From positions 124,001 to 188,000 of the forward strand of contig CANTAL010000146.1 in NCBI GenBank assembly GCA_947650365.1: a DNA stretch of 64,000 nt. Direction: 5' to 3'. Source of the stretch: Chamaelirium japonicum. Its lineage: Eukaryota > Streptophyta > Magnoliopsida > Liliales > Melanthiaceae. This document shows, in pieces, positions 10,859-26,500 of the stretch. Positions within the stretch are counted from its first letter, which is position 1. Each line of letters starts with the position of its first letter. The notes beneath the pieces are model-generated. The model was not told the DNA's origin, searched no databases, and worked only from the letters and a program-made list of their open reading frames with translations. Both the position numbers and the translations under genes were made by a program.

Positions 10859-13800
10859 CGATCCATTCTAATTCATTCGTACGATCCATTCTAATTCATT
10901 CGCACAAATGTATCCATTCTAGTTCATTCGTACGATCCATTCTAGTTCATTCGTACGATCTATTCTAATTCATTCGTACGATCCATTCTAATTCATTCGT
11001 ATGATCCATTCTAATTAATTCGTATGATCCATTCTAATTCATTCGTACGATCCATTCTAATTCATTCATACAATCCATTCTAATTCATTCGCACGAATGT
11101 ATCCATTCTAATTAATTCGTACGATCCATTCTAATTCTTTCGTATGATCCATTCTTATTCATTCGCACGAATGTATCCATTCTAATTCATTCATACAATC
11201 CATTCTAATTCATTCGTACGATCCATTCTAATTCATTCGTACAAATGTATCCATTCTAATTCATTCGTACGATCCATTCTAATTCATTCGTACGATCCAT
11301 TCTAATTCATTCATACGATCCATTCTAATCCATTCGTACGATCCATTCTAATTCACTCATACGATCCATTCTAATACATTCATACGATCCATTCTAATTC
11401 ATTTGCACGAATATATCCATTCTAATTCATTCGTACGATCCATTTTAATTCCTTCGTACGATCCATTCTAATTCATTCGTACGATCTATTCTAATTCATT
11501 CGTACGATCCATTCTAATTCATTCGCACGAATATATCCATTCTAATTCATTCGTACGATCCATTCTAATTCATTCGCACGAATATATCCATTCTAATTCA
11601 TTCGTACGATCCATTCTAATTCATTCGTACGATCCATTCTAATTCATTCGCACGAATATATCCATTCTAATTCATTCGTACGATCCATTCTAATTCATTC
11701 GCACGAATGTATCCATTCTAACTCATTCGTACGATCCATTCTAATTCATTCGCACGATCCTTTCTAATTCATTCGTACGATCCATTCTAATTCTTTCACA
11801 CGATCCATTCTAATTCATTCGTTCGATCCATTCTAATTCATTCGCACGATCCATTCTAATTCATTCGTACGATTCATTCTAATTCATTCGCACGATCTGT
11901 TCTTATTCATTCGCACAATCCATTCTAATTCATTCGCATGAATGTATCCATTCTAATTCATTCGTACGATCCATTCTAATTCATTCGTACGATCCATTCT
12001 AATTCATTCGTATGATCCATTCTAATTAATTCGTATGATCCATTCTAATTCACTCATACGATCCATTCTAATACATTCATATATCCATTCTAATCCATTC
12101 GTACGATCCATTCTAATTCATTCGTATGATCCATTCTAATTCATTCGCACAAATGTATCCATTCTAATTCATTCGTACGATCCATTCTAATTCATTCGCA
12201 CGATCCATTCTAATTCATTCGTACGATCCATTCTAATTCATTCGTACGATCCATTCTAATTCATTCGTATAATCCATTCTAATTAATTCGTATGATCCAT
12301 TCTAATTCATTCGTACGATCCATTCTAATTCATTCGTACTATCCATTCTAATTCATTCGCACAATCCATTCTATTTCATTCGTACGATCCATTCTTACTC
12401 ATTGGTACGATCCATTCTAATTCATTCGCACGAATGTATCCATTCAAATTCATTCGTACGAATCCATTCTAATTCATTCGTACAATCCATTCTATTTCAT
12501 TCGTACGATCCATTCTTACTCATTCGTATGATCCATTCTAATTCATTCGCACGAATGTATCCATTCTAAATCATTCGTACGATCCATTCTAATTCATTCG
12601 TACGATCCATTCTAAATCATTCGTACAATTCCTTCTATTTCATTCGTACGATCAATTCTAATTCATTAGCATGATCCATTCTAATTCATTCGTACAATCC
12701 ATTCAAATTCATTCGCACGATCCATTCTAATTCATTCGGACAATCCATTCTATTTCATTCGTACGATCCATTCTTACTCATTCGTATGATCCATTCTAAT
12801 TCATTCGCACGAATGTATCCATTCTAATCCATTCGTACGATCCATTCTAATCCATTCGTGCGATCCATTCTAATTCATTCGCATGAATGTAACCATTCTA
12901 ATTCATTCATTTGATCCATTCTAATTCATTCGTACGATCCATTCTAATTCATTCGTCCGATCCATTCTAATTCATTCGCACGAATGTATCCATTCTAAAC
13001 CATTCATACGATCCATTCTAATTTATTCGTACGATCCATTCTAATTCATTCGTAAGATCCATTCTAATTCATTCGTACGATCCATTCTAATTCATTCGTA
13101 CAATCCATTCTAATTCATTCGTAAGATCCATTCTAATTCATTCGTACAATCCATTCTAATTCATTCGTACGATCCATTCTAATTCATTCGCACGAATGTA
13201 TCCATTCTAGTTCATTCGTACGATCCTTTCTAATTCATTCGTACGATCCATTCTAATTCATTCGTTCGATCCATTCTAATTCATTCGTACGATCCATTCT
13301 AATTCATTCGTACGATCCATTCTAATTCATTCGCACAAATGTATCCATTCTAATTCATTCGTACGATCCATTCTAATTCATTCGCACGATCCATTCTAAT
13401 TCATTCGTACGATCCATTCTAATTCTTTCACACGATCCATTCTAATTCATTCGTATGATCCATTCTAATTCATTCGCACGATCCATTCTAATTCATTCGT
13501 ACGATCCATTCTAATTCATTCATACGATCCATTCTAATTCATTCGTACGATCCATTCTAATTCATTCGCACAAATGTATCCATTCTAATTCATTCGTATG
13601 ATCCATTCTAATTCATTCGCACGATCCATTCTAATTCATTCGTACGATCCATTCTAATTCATTCGCACGATCTGTCCTTATTCATTTGCACAATCCATTC
13701 TAATTCATTCGCACGAATGTAACCATTCTAATTCATTCGTACGATCCATTCTAATTCATTCATACGATCCATTCTAATTCATTCGTATGATCCATTCTAA

Positions 13801-14113
13801 TTAATTCGTATGATCCATTCTAATTCATTCGTACGATCCATTCTAATTCATTCATACAATCCATTCTAATTCATTCGTACGATCCATTCTAATTCACTCA
13901 TACGATCCATTCTAATATATTCATACGATCCATTCTAATTCATTTGCACGAATATATCCATTCTAATTCATTCGTACGATCCATTCTAATTCCTTCGTAC
14001 GATCCATTCTAATTCATTCGTACGATCCATTCTAATTCCTTCGTACGATCCATTCTAATTCATTCGTACGATCCATTCTAATTCATTCGTACAATCTATT
14101 CTAATTCATTCGT
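10859..14113 (-). repeat. Inverted block T, longest inverted block
   Basis: About 3.25 kb entirely in complement orientation. It shows local re-amplification: the CACGAATATATCC form of the 28-mer occurs at about 11406, 11526, 11577, 11651 and 13947, and ATTCACTCATACGATCC starts at 11351, 12048 and 13892. It ends at CGTACG (14111-14116), the same joint as at 8184. Confidence 0.89.
11340..11720 (-). repeat. Locally homogenised patch with CACGAATATATCC 28-mers
   Basis: Four 28-mers in a row share ATATATCC where most copies read ATGTATCC (about 11406, 11526, 11577, 11651). The first two are 120 bp apart and the next ones closer. This looks like recent local copying of one variant. Confidence 0.8.
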
Positions 14114-15320
14114 ACGAATGGATACATTCGTGTGAATGAATTAGAATGGATCGTACGAATGAGTAAAAATGGATCGTACGAATAAAATTGATTGGATTGC
14201 ACGAATGAATTAGAATGGATCGTACGAATGAATTAGAATGGATCGTGTGAAAGAATTAGAATGGATCGTACGAATGAATTAGAATGGATCGTGCGAATGA
14301 ATTAGAATATATCGTACGAATGAATTAGAATGGATCGTACGAAGGAATTAGAATGGATCGTACGAATGAATTAGAATGGATATATTTATGCAAATGAATT
14401 AGAATGGATCATACGAAAGAGTAAGAATGGATCGTACGAATGAAATAGAATAGATTGTACGAATGAATTAGAATGGATCCTACGAATGAATTAGAATAGA
14501 TCGTGTGAAAGAATTAGAATGGATTGTATGAATGAATTAGAATGGATCGTACGAATGAATTAGAATGGATCGTACGAAGGAATTAGAATGGATCGTGCGA
14601 ATGAATTAGAATGGATCGTACGAATGAATTAGAATAGATCGTACGAATGAATTAGAATGGATCGTACGAATGAATTAGAATGGATCGTACGAATGAATTG
14701 GAATGGATATATTCGTGCAAATGAATTAGAATGGATCGTATGAATGTATTAGAATGGATCGTACGAATGAATTAGAATGGATCATGTGAAAGAATTAGAA
14801 TGGATCGTACGAATGAATTAGAATGGATCGTGCGAATGAATTAGAATGGATCGTACGAATGAATTAGAATGGATACATTTGTGCGAATGAATTAGAATGA
14901 ATCGTACGAATGAATTAGAATGGATCGTATGAATGAATTAGAGTGGATACATTCGTGCGAATGAATTAGAATGGATCGGACGAATGAATTAGAATGGATC
15001 GTACGAATGAATTAGAATGGATCAAATGAATGAATTAGAATGGTTACATTCATGCGAATGAATTAGAATGGATCGTATTCGGATTAGAATGGATCGTACG
15101 AATGGATTAGAATGGATACATTCGAGCGAATGAATTAGAATGAATCGTACGAATGAATTCGAATGGATCGTACGAATGGATTAGAATGGATCCTACGAAT
15201 GGATTAGAATGGATACCGTTGTGCATATGAATTAGAATGGATCGTACGAATGAATTAGAATGGATCATATTAATGAATTAGAATGGATCGTACGAATGAA
15301 TTAGAATGGATACATTCGTG
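14114..15320 (+). repeat. Forward block U
   Basis: About 1.2 kb of forward monomers. Its end (about 15190-15315) carries the same rare series as block O (GTTGTGCATATG, then GATCATATTAATG) and flips at CGTGCACG (15317-15324), within a few bases of the equivalent block O flip. Confidence 0.88.
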
Positions 15321-16285
15321 CACGATCCATTCTAATTCATTCGCACGAATGTATCCATTCTAATTCATTCGTACGATCCATTCTAATTCATTCGTACGAT
15401 CCATTCTAATTCATTCGTAAGATCCATTCTAATTCATTCGTACGATCTATTCTAATTCATTCATACAATCCATTCTAATTCTTTCACACGATCCATTCTA
15501 ATTCATTCGCACGATCCATTCTAATTCATTCGTACGATCCATTCTAATACATTCGTACGATCCATTCTAATTCATTCGTCCGATCCATTCTAATTCATTC
15601 GCACGAATGTATCCACTCTAATTCATTCATACGATCCATTCTAATTCATTCGTACGATCCATTCTAATTCATTCGCACAAATGTATCCATTCTAATTCAT
15701 TCGTACGATCCATTCTAATTCATTCGCACGATCCATTCTAATTCATTCGTACGATCCATTCTAATTCTTTCACATGATCCATTCTAATTCATTCGTACGA
15801 TCCATTCTAATACATTCATACGATCCATTCTAATTCATTTGCACGAATATATCCATTCCAATTCATTCGTACGATCCATTCTAATTCATTCGTACGATCC
15901 ATTCTAATTCATTCGTACGATCTATTCTAATTCATTCGTACGATCCATTCTAATTCATTCGCACGATCCATTCTAATTCATTCGCACGATCCATTCTAAT
16001 TCATTCGTACGATCTATTCTAATTCATTTGCAAGAATATATCCATTCTAATTCATTCGTACGATCCATTCTAATTAATTCACGCAATCCCTTCTAATTCA
16101 TTCGTACGATCCATTCTAATTCATTTGTACGATCCATTCTAATTCAGTAGTACAATCCATTCTAAATCATTCGTACGATCCATTCTAATTCATTCGCACG
16201 AATGTATCCATTCTAATTCATTCATACGATCTAGTCTAATTCATTCGAACGATCCATTCTAATTCATTCGCACGATCCATTCTAA
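15321..16285 (-). repeat. Inverted block V, last inverted block
   Basis: About 965 bp in complement orientation. It includes a third copy of the module with CTAATACATTCATACG and TTTGCACGAATATATCC (about 15800-15850). It ends at CCATTCTAATTAGAATGG, after which the array stays forward to the window end. Confidence 0.89.
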
Positions 16286-16294
16286 TTAGAATGG
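16277..16294. repeat. Palindromic boundary between the two domains
   Basis: CCATTCTAATTAGAATGG is a perfect 18-bp palindrome made by joining two opposed monomers at their AATT. It marks the change from the multiply inverted domain to the single-orientation 120-bp domain. Confidence 0.9.
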
Positions 16295-19200
16295 ATCGGA
16301 CGAATGAATTAGAATGGATCGTACGAATGTATTAGAATGGATCGTACGAATGAATTAGAATGGATCGTGCGAATGAATTAGAATGGATCGTACGAATGAA
16401 TTAGAATGGATACATTTGTGCGAATGAATTAGAATGGATCGTACGAATGAATTAGAATGGATCGAATGAATGAATTAGAATGGATCATACGAATGAATTA
16501 GAATGGATCATGGGAATGAATTAGAATGGATCGTACGAATGAATTAGAATTGATCGTACGACTGAATAAGAATGGATAGTGCGAATGAATTAGAATGGAT
16601 CGTACGAATGAATTAGAATGGATCGTGCGAATGAATTAGAATGGATCGTATGAATGAATTAGAATGGATACATTCGAGCGAATGAATTAGAATGGATCAT
16701 ATGAATGAATTAGAATGGTTCGTACGAATGAATTAGAATGGATCGTGCTAATGAATTAGAATGGATACATTCGTGCGAATGAATTAGAATGGATCGTACA
16801 AATGAGTTAGAATGGATCATACGAATAAATTAGAATGGATCGTGCAAATAAATTAGAATGGATCATATGAATGAATTAGAATGGATACATTCGTGGGAAT
16901 GAATTAGAATGGATCGTACGAATGAATTAGAATGGATAGTACGAATGAATTAAAATGGATTCGTGCAAATGAATTAGAATGGATCGTACAAATGAATTAG
17001 AATGGATTATACGAATGAATTAGAATGGATCGTGCGAATGAATTAGAATGGATCGTATGAATGAATTAGAAGGATACATTCGTTCGAATGAATTAGAATG
17101 GATCGTATGAATGAATTGGAATAGATCGTACGAATGAATTAGAAGGGATACATTCGTGGGAATGAATTAGAATGGATCGTATGAATCAATTAGAATGGAT
17201 CATACGAATGACTAAGAATGGATCGTACGAATGAATTAGTATGGATACATTCGTGCGAATGAATTAGTATGGATCGTACGAATGAATTACAATGGATCGT
17301 ATGACTGAATTAGAATGGATCATACAAATGAATTAGAATGGACACATTCGTGTGAATAAATTAGAATTGATTGTACAAATGAATTAGAATGGATCGTGCG
17401 AATGAATTAGAATGGATCGTGCGAATGAATTAGAATTGATCATACGAATGAATTAGAATGGATCGTGCGAATGAATTAGAATGGATCGTGCGAATGAATT
17501 AAAATAGATTATACAAATAAATTAGAATGGATCGTACGAATGAATTAGAATGGATCGTACGAATGAATTAGAATGGATCGTGCGAATGAGTTAGAATGGA
17601 TCGTACGAATGAATTAGAATATATACATTCGTGCGAATGAATTATAATGGATCGTACGAATGAATTAGAATTGATCGTACGAATGAAATAGAAAGGATCG
17701 TGCGAAAGAATTAGAATGGATATATTCTTACGAATGAATTAGAATGGATCGTACGAATAAATTAGAATGGATCGTACGAATGAATTAGAATGGATCGTGC
17801 GAATGAATTAGAATGGGTCTTATGAATGAATTAGAATGGATACATTCGTGCGAATAAATTAGAATGGATCGAACAAATGAATTAGACTGGATTGTACTAC
17901 TGACTTAGAATGGATTGTATGAATGAATTAGAATGGATCGTACGAATGAATTAGAATGGATCATATGAATGAATTTGAATGGATCGTGCGAATGAATTTG
18001 AATGGATACATTTTTGCGAATGAATTAGAATGGATCGTACGATTGAATTGAGAATCGATTGTACGAATGAATTAGAATGGATCATGCAAATGAATTAGAA
18101 TGGATCGTGCGAATGACTTAGAATGGATACATTCGTGTGGATGAATTAGAATGGTTCGTATGAATGAATTAGAATGGATCGTTCGAATAAATATAAATGG
18201 ATCATATAAATGAATTGGAATGGATACATTCGTGCGAATAAATTAGGGTGGATCGTACGAATGAATTAGAATGGATCGAACGAATGTAATAGAATGGATC
18301 GTACGAATGTATTAGAATGGATACATTCATGCGAATGAATAAGAATGGATCGAATGAATGAATTAGAATGGATCGTACGAATGAATTAGAATGGATCGTG
18401 CGAATGAATAAGAATCGATCGTGCGAATGAATTAGAATGGATCGTACGAATGAATTAGAATGGATACATTCGTGCGAATGAATTAGCATGGATCGTACGA
18501 ATGAATTAGAATGGATCAAACGAATGAATTAGAATGGATCGTACGAATGAATTAGAATGGATACATTCGTGCGAATGAATTAGAATGGATCGTACGAATG
18601 AATTAGAATGGATCGTACAAATGAACTAGAATGGATCGTACGAATGAATTAGAGTGGATCATACGAATGAATTACAATGTATCGTACGAATGAATTAGAA
18701 TCGATCGTATGAATGAATTAGGATGGATCGTGCGAATGAATTAGAATGGATCATACGAATGAATTGGAATGGATACATTCGTGCGAATGAATTAGAATGG
18801 ATCATACAAATGAATTAGAATGGATCATACGAATGAATTAGAATGGATCGTGCGAATGAATTAGAATGGATCGTACGAATAAATTAGAATGGATACATTC
18901 GTGCGAATGAATTAGAATGGAATGTATGAATGAATTAGAATGGATCGTATGAATGGATTAGAATGGATCGTGCGAATGAATTAGAATCTATCATACGAAT
19001 GAATTAGAATGGATTATATGAACAAATTAGAATGGATCATACGAATGAATTAGAATGAATCGTACGAATGAACTAGAATGGATACATTCTTGCGAATGAA
19101 TATGAATGGATCGTACGAATCAATTACAATGGATCGTATGAATGAATTAGAATGGATCGTGCGAATGAATTAGATTGGATAGTATAAATGAATTATAATG

Positions 19201-22200
19201 GATACATTTGTGTGAATGAATTGGAATGGGTCGTACGAATAAATTAGAATGGATTGTACTACTGAATTAGAATGGATCGAACGAATGAATAAGAATGGAT
19301 CGTGCGAATGAATTAGAATGGATCATATGAATGAATTTGATTGGATTGTTCGAATGAATTAGAATGGATCATACGAATGAATTAGAATGGATCGTGCGAA
19401 TGAATTAGAATGGATCGTACGAATGAATTAAAATGGATACATTTGTGTGAATGAAATAGAGTCGTACGAATGAATTAGAATGGATCGTGCGAATGAATTA
19501 GAATGGATCGTATGAATGCATTAGAATGAATCATACGAATGAATTAGAATGGATCATACGAATGAATTAGAATGGATCGTACGAATGAATTAGAATGGAT
19601 AATGCGAATGAATTAGAATGGATCGTACGAATGAATTAGAATGGATACATTAGAGCGAATGAATTAGAATGGATCGTACGAATAAATTAGAATGGATCGT
19701 GCAAATGAATTAGAATGGATCGTACGAATGAATTAGAATGGATCGTACGAATGAATTACAATGGATCGTGTGAATGAATTAGAATAGATCATACAAAGGA
19801 ATTAGAGTGGATACATTCGAGTGAATGAATTAGAATGGATCGTACGAATGAATTAGAATGGATCGTGCGAATGAATTAGAATGGATACATTCGTGCGAAT
19901 GAATTCGAATGGAACGTACGAATGAATTAGAATGGATCGTACGAATGAATTAGAATGGATCGTACGAATGAATTAGAATGAATCGTGCGAATGAATTAGA
20001 ATGGATCGTACGAATGAATTAGAATGGATACATTCGTGCGAATGAATTAGAATGGATCATACGAATGAATTAGAATAGATCGTATGAATGAATTAGAACG
20101 GATTGTACGAATGAATTAGAAGGGATCGTGTGAATGAATTAGAATGGATCGTACGATTGCATTAGAATGAATCGTACGAATGAATTAGAATGGATCATGC
20201 GAATAAATTAGAATGGATCGTACAAATGAATTAGAATTGATCGTACGAATGAATTAGAATGGAATGTGCGAATGAATTAGAATGGATCGTACGAATGAAT
20301 TTGAATGGATACATTCGTGCGAATGAATTAGAATGGATCGTACGAATGAATTAGAATGGATATATTTGAGCGAATGAATTAGAATGGATCGTATAAATGA
20401 ATTAGAATGGATCGTGCTAATGAATTAGATTGGATACATTCATGCGAATGAATTAGAATGGATTGTACGAATGAATTAGAATGGATCGTACGAATGAATT
20501 AGAATGGATACATTCGTGCGAATGAATTCGAATGGATCGAACGAATGAATTAGACTGGATCGTACAAATGAATTAGAATGGATCGTGCAAATGAATTAGA
20601 ATGGATCATACGAATGAAATAGAATTGATACATTCATGCAAATGAATTAGAATGGATCGTACGAATGAATTAGAATGGATCATATGAATGAATTATAATG
20701 GATACATTCGTGCGAACGAATTAGAATCGATGGTATGAATGAATTAGAATGGATCGTACGAATGAATTAGAATGGATCATACGAATAAATTAGAATAGAT
20801 CATACGAATGAATTTCAATGGATCGTACGAATGAATTAGAATGGATCGTGCAAATGAATTAGAATGGATCGTACGAATGAATTAGAATGGATATATTCGT
20901 GTGAATGAAATAGAATGGATTGTACGAATCAATTAGAATGGATCGTACAAATGAATTAGAATGGATCGTACGAATAAATTATAATAGATCATACGAATGA
21001 ATTTGAATGGATCGTACGAATGAATTAGAATGGATCGTGCGAATGAATTAGAATAGATGGTACGAATGAATTAGAATTGATACATTAGTGTGAATAAATT
21101 AGAATGGATTTGAATGAATTAGAATGGATCATACGAATGAATTAGAATAGATCGTGCGAATAAATTAGAATGCATTATACGAATAAATTAGAATGGATAT
21201 ATTCATGCGTATGAATTAGAATGGATCGTATGGATGAATTAAAATGGATCATATGAATAAATTAGAATAGATCGTATGAGTGATTTAAAGTGGATCGTAC
21301 GAATGAATTAGAATGGATCGTGCGAATGAATTATAATGGATCGTACGATTGAATTAAAATATATACATTCGTGCGAATGAATTAGAATGGATCGTACGAA
21401 TGAATTAGAATAGATCGTACGAATGAATTAGAAAGGATCATGCGAATGAATAAGAATGGATCGTACGAATGAATTAGAATGGATCATATGAATGAAATGG
21501 AATGGATCGTGCAAGTGAATAAGAATAGATCGTATGAATGAATTAGAATGGATACACTCATGCGAATGAATTAGAATGGATCGTACGATTGAATTAGAAT
21601 TGATCGTACGAATGACTTAGAATGGATCATACGAATGAATTAGAATGGATACATTCTTGCGAATGAGTTAGAATGGATCGTGTGAATGAATTAGAATGGA
21701 TCATACGAATGAATTAGAATGGATCGTGCGAATGAATTAGAATGGATCGTACGAATGAGTTAGAATCGAAACATTCATGTGAATGAATTTGAATGGATCA
21801 TACAAATAAATTAGAATAGATTGTACGAATGAATTAGACTGGATCGTACGAAAGAATTAGAATGGATCGTATGAATGAATTAGAATGGATTGTATGAATG
21901 AATTAGAATGTATACATTCGAGCGAATGAATTAGAATGGATCGTACGAATGAATTAGAATGGATCGTACGAATGAATTAGAATGGATCGTGCGAATGAAT
22001 TAGAATGGATCATACGAATGAATTAGAATGGATCGTATGAATGACTTAAAATGGATCGTACGAATGAATTAAAATGGATATATTCGTGCGAATGAATAGA
22101 ATGGATCGTACGAATAAATTAGAATGGATCGAGCGAATGAATTAGAATGGATCGTACGAATGAATACGAATGGATACATTTATGCGAATGAATTAGAATG

Positions 22201-23599
22201 GATCAAATAAATGAATTAGAATGGATTGTACGAATGAATTAGAATGGATAGTGTGAATGAATTAGAATCGATCGTGCGAATGAATTAGAATGGATCGTAC
22301 AAATGAATTAGAATGGATGGTACGAATGAATTAGAATGGATCAAACGAATGAATTAGAATTGATCGTACGAATGAATTAGATTGTATACATTCGTGCGAA
22401 TGAATTAGAATGGATCGTATGAATGAATTAGAATGGATCATACGACTGAATTGGAATGGATCAAACGAATAAATTGGAATGGATCGTACGAATGCATTAG
22501 AATGGATATATTCGTGCGAATGAATTTGAATGGATCGTACGAATGAATTAGAATAGATCATGCGAATGAATTAGAATGGATCGTACGAATCAATTAGAAT
22601 GGATATATTCATGCGAATGAATTAGAATGGATCATACGAATGAAATAAAATGGATCATATGAATAAATTAGAATGGATCGTATGAATAAATTAGAATGGA
22701 TCGTACGAATGAATTAGAATGGATTGTGAGAATGAATTATAATGGATCGTACGACTGAATTAGAATATATACATTCGTGCGAATGATTTAGAATGGATCG
22801 TACGAATAAATTAGAATGGATCGTATGAATGAATTAGAAAGGATCGTGCGAATGAATAAGAATGGATCGTACGAATAAATTAGAATGGTTACATTCGTGC
22901 GAATGAATTAGAATGGTTACATTCGTGCGAATGAATTAGAATCGATCGTTCGAATGAATTAGAATGGATCGTACGAAGGAATTAGAATGGATAATACGAA
23001 TGAATCAGAATGGATCATGCCAATGAATAAGAATGGATCGTACGAATGAATTAGAATGGATACATTCAAGCGAATGAATTAGAATGGATCGTACGAATGA
23101 ATTAGAATGAATCGTAGGAATGAATTAGAATGGATCATACGAATGACTTAGAATGGATCGTACGAATGAATTAGAATGGATACATTCTTGCGAATGAATT
23201 AGAATGGATCGTACGAATGAATTAGAATGGATCGTATGAATGAATAAGAATGGATCGTGCGAATGAATTAGAATGGATCATACAAATGAATTAGAATGGA
23301 TACATTCATGCGAATGAATTTGAATGGATCGTACGAATAAATTAGAATGGATTGTACGGCTGAATTAGAATGGATCGTACGAATGAATTAGAATGGATCG
23401 TACGAAAGAATTAAAATGGGTACATTCGAGCAAATGAATTAGAATGGATCATACGAATGAATTAGAATGGATCGTACGAATGAATTACAATGGATCGTGC
23501 GAATGAATTACTATGGATAAATTCGTGCGAATGATTTAGAATGGATTGTACAAATGAATTAGAATGGATCGTACGAATGAATTAGAATGGATACATTCG

Positions 23600-26500
23600 T
23601 GTGAATGATTTAGAATGGATCGGATGAATGAATTAGAATGGTTCGTATGAATGAATTAGAATGGATCGTATGAATGAAATAAAATAGATACATTCGTGCG
23701 AATGAATTAGAATGGATCGTACGAATGAATTAGAATGGATTGAGCGAATGAATTAGAATGGATCGTACAAATGAATTAGAATGGATACATTCATGCGAAT
23801 GAATTAGAATGGATCGAATGAATGAATTAGAATGGATCGTATGAATGAATTAGAATGGATTGGGCGAATGAATTAGAATCGATCATGGGAATGAATTAGA
23901 ATGGATACATTCGTGAGAATGAATTATCATGGATCGTACGAATGAATTAGAATGGATACATTCGTGCGAATGAATTAGAATGGATCGTACGAATGAATTA
24001 GAATATATCAAACGAATGAACTAGAATGGATCGTACGAATGAATTAGAATGGATCGTACAAATGAACTAGAATGGATAGTACTAATGAATTAGAATGGAT
24101 CGTGCGAATCAATTAGAGTGGATACATTCATGCGAAAGAATTAGAATAGCTCCTACGAATGAATTAGAATGGATCGTATGAATGAATTAGAATGGTTCTT
24201 ACGAATGAATTAGAGTGGATCATACGAATGAATTATAATGTATTGTACGAATGAATTAGAATCGATCGTACGAATGAATTAGAATGGATCAAGCGAATGA
24301 ATTAGAATGGATCATACTAATGAATTAGAATGGATACATTCGTGTGAATGAATTAGAATGGATCGTACAAATGAATTAGAATAGATCGTGCGAATGAATT
24401 AGAATGGATCCTGCGAATGAATAAGAATGGATCATACGAATAAATAAGAATAGATACATTCGTGCGAATGAATTAGAATGGATCGTACGAATGAATTTGA
24501 ATGGATCATGCAAATGAATTAGAATCAATCGTATGAATGAATTAGAATGGATTGTACGAATGAATTAGAATGGATCGTACGAATGAATTAGAATGGATAC
24601 ATTCATGCCAATAAATTAGAATGGATCATACGAACGAATTAGAATGGATTGTACGAATGAATTAGAATGGATCGTACGAATGAATTAGAATGGATACATT
24701 CGTGCGAATGAATTAGAATGGATCGTACGAATGAATTAGAATGGATTATGCTACTGAATTAGAATGGATCATACGAATGAATTAGAATGGATCGTACGAA
24801 TGAATAAGAATGGATCATGAGAAGGAATTAGAATGGATCGTATGAATGAATTAGAATGGATATATTCTTGCGAATTAATTTGAATGGATCATACGAATGA
24901 ATTAGAATGGATCGTACGAATGTATTAGAATGGATCTTGCGAATGAATTAGAATAGATCGTACGAATGAATTAGAATGGAGACATTCGTGCGAATGATTT
25001 AGAATGGATCGTACGAATGAATTAGAATGGATCGTATGAATGAATTAGAATGGATCGTGCGAATGAATTAGAATGGATCGTATGAATGAATTAGAATGCA
25101 TACATTCGTGCGAATGAATTAGAATGGATAATACGAATGAATTAGAATGGATCATACGAATGAATTAGAATGGATCATGCGAATGAATTAGAATGGATCG
25201 TACGAATGAATTAGAATGGAGACATTCGTGCGAATGAATTAGACTGGATCGTACGAGTGAATTAGAATGGATCGTACGAATAAATTAGAATGGATCATGT
25301 GAATGAATTAGAATGGATCGTACGAATGAATTAGAATGGATACATTTGTGCGAATGAATTAGAATAGATCGTACGAATGAATAAGAATAGATCGTGCGAA
25401 TGAATTAGAATGGATCGTACGAATACATTAGAATGAATCATACGAATGAATTAGAATGGATCATGCAAATGAATTAGAATGGATCGTACGAATGAATTAG
25501 AATGGATAGTACGAATGAATTAGAATGGATCGTACGAATGAATTAGAATGGATATATTCGAGCGAATGAATTAGAATAGATCGTACGAATGAATTAGAAT
25601 GGATTCATTCATGCGAATAAATTAGAATAGACCGTATGAATGAATTAGAATAGACCGTATGAATGAACTAGAATGGATACATTCTTGCGAATAAATATGA
25701 ATGAATCATACGAAAGAATTAGAATGGATCGTACGAATGAATTAGAATAGATTGTGCGAATGAATTAGAATGGATCGTTTGAATGAATTAGAATGGATAT
25801 ATTCTTGCGAATGAATTAGAATGGATCGTACGAATGAATTAGAATGGATCGTACGAATGAATTAGAATGGATCGTAAGAATGAATAAGAATGGATCGTGC
25901 GAATGAATTAGAATGGATCGTACGAATGAATTAGAATGGATATATTCTTGCGAATGAATTAGAATGGATCGTACGAATGAATTAGAATGGATCGTTCGAA
26001 TGCATTAGAATGGATCTTGCGAATGAATTAGAATGAATCGTACGAATGAATAAGAATGGATCGTACGAATAAATTAGAATGTATCGTGCGAGTGAATTAG
26101 AATGGATCGTGCAAATGAATTAGAATGGATACATTCGTGCGAATGAATTAGAATGGATCGTACGAATGAATTAGAACGGATCGTACGAATGAATTAGAGT
26201 GGATCATACGGATGAATTAGAATGGATCATGTGAATGAATTAGAATGGATCGTATGAATCAATTAGAATGGATACATTCGTGCGAATGAATTAGACTAGA
26301 TCGTACGAATGAATTAGAATGGATCGTAAGAATGAATTAGAATGGATCATGTGAATGAATTAGAATGGATCTTACGAATGAATTAGAATGGATACATTCG
26401 TGCGAATGAATTAGAATGGATCGTATGAATGAATTAGAATGGATCGTTCGAATGAATTAGAATGATACGAATAAATTAGAATGGATCGTACGAATGCATT

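Larger units (their letters stand above)
1..16285. repeat. Rearranged satellite domain with many orientation switches
   Basis: In this quarter of the window the monomer flips orientation more than 20 times, in blocks listed separately below. The 28-bp variant is present but less regularly spaced than in the right-hand domain. Many blocks share rare variants, which shows that a small number of source segments were inverted, copied and reshuffled. One example is the GTGTGAAAGAATTAG variant and its complement, seen about 20 times here by eye and almost absent to the right. The domain ends at the palindrome at 16277-16294. I see no gene in it. Confidence 0.9.

Noticed and set aside
1..16285. Orientation switches as pure assembly or foldback-read artefacts
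   Set aside because: Not fully excluded, but several joints recur at different positions with diverged flanks, and arms of most inverted repeats differ by point changes, which independent read chimeras would not produce.
18202..18519. 105-codon open frame on the minus strand
   Set aside because: It is translated satellite. A 23-bp monomer cycles through all three frames every 69 bp, giving a 23-residue peptide repeat (IHSNSFVRS, ILIHS, DPF). The consensus has a TAA in one of the three phases, and this stretch is open only because those TAAs are mutated, for example to TTA in the complement of GAATAAGAATCG near 18406. No ribosome-binding or promoter context is seen.
22331..22561. 76-codon open frame on the minus strand
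   Set aside because: Same 23-residue satellite translation, open through chance loss of the recurrent TAA. No domain or codon signal beyond the repeat.
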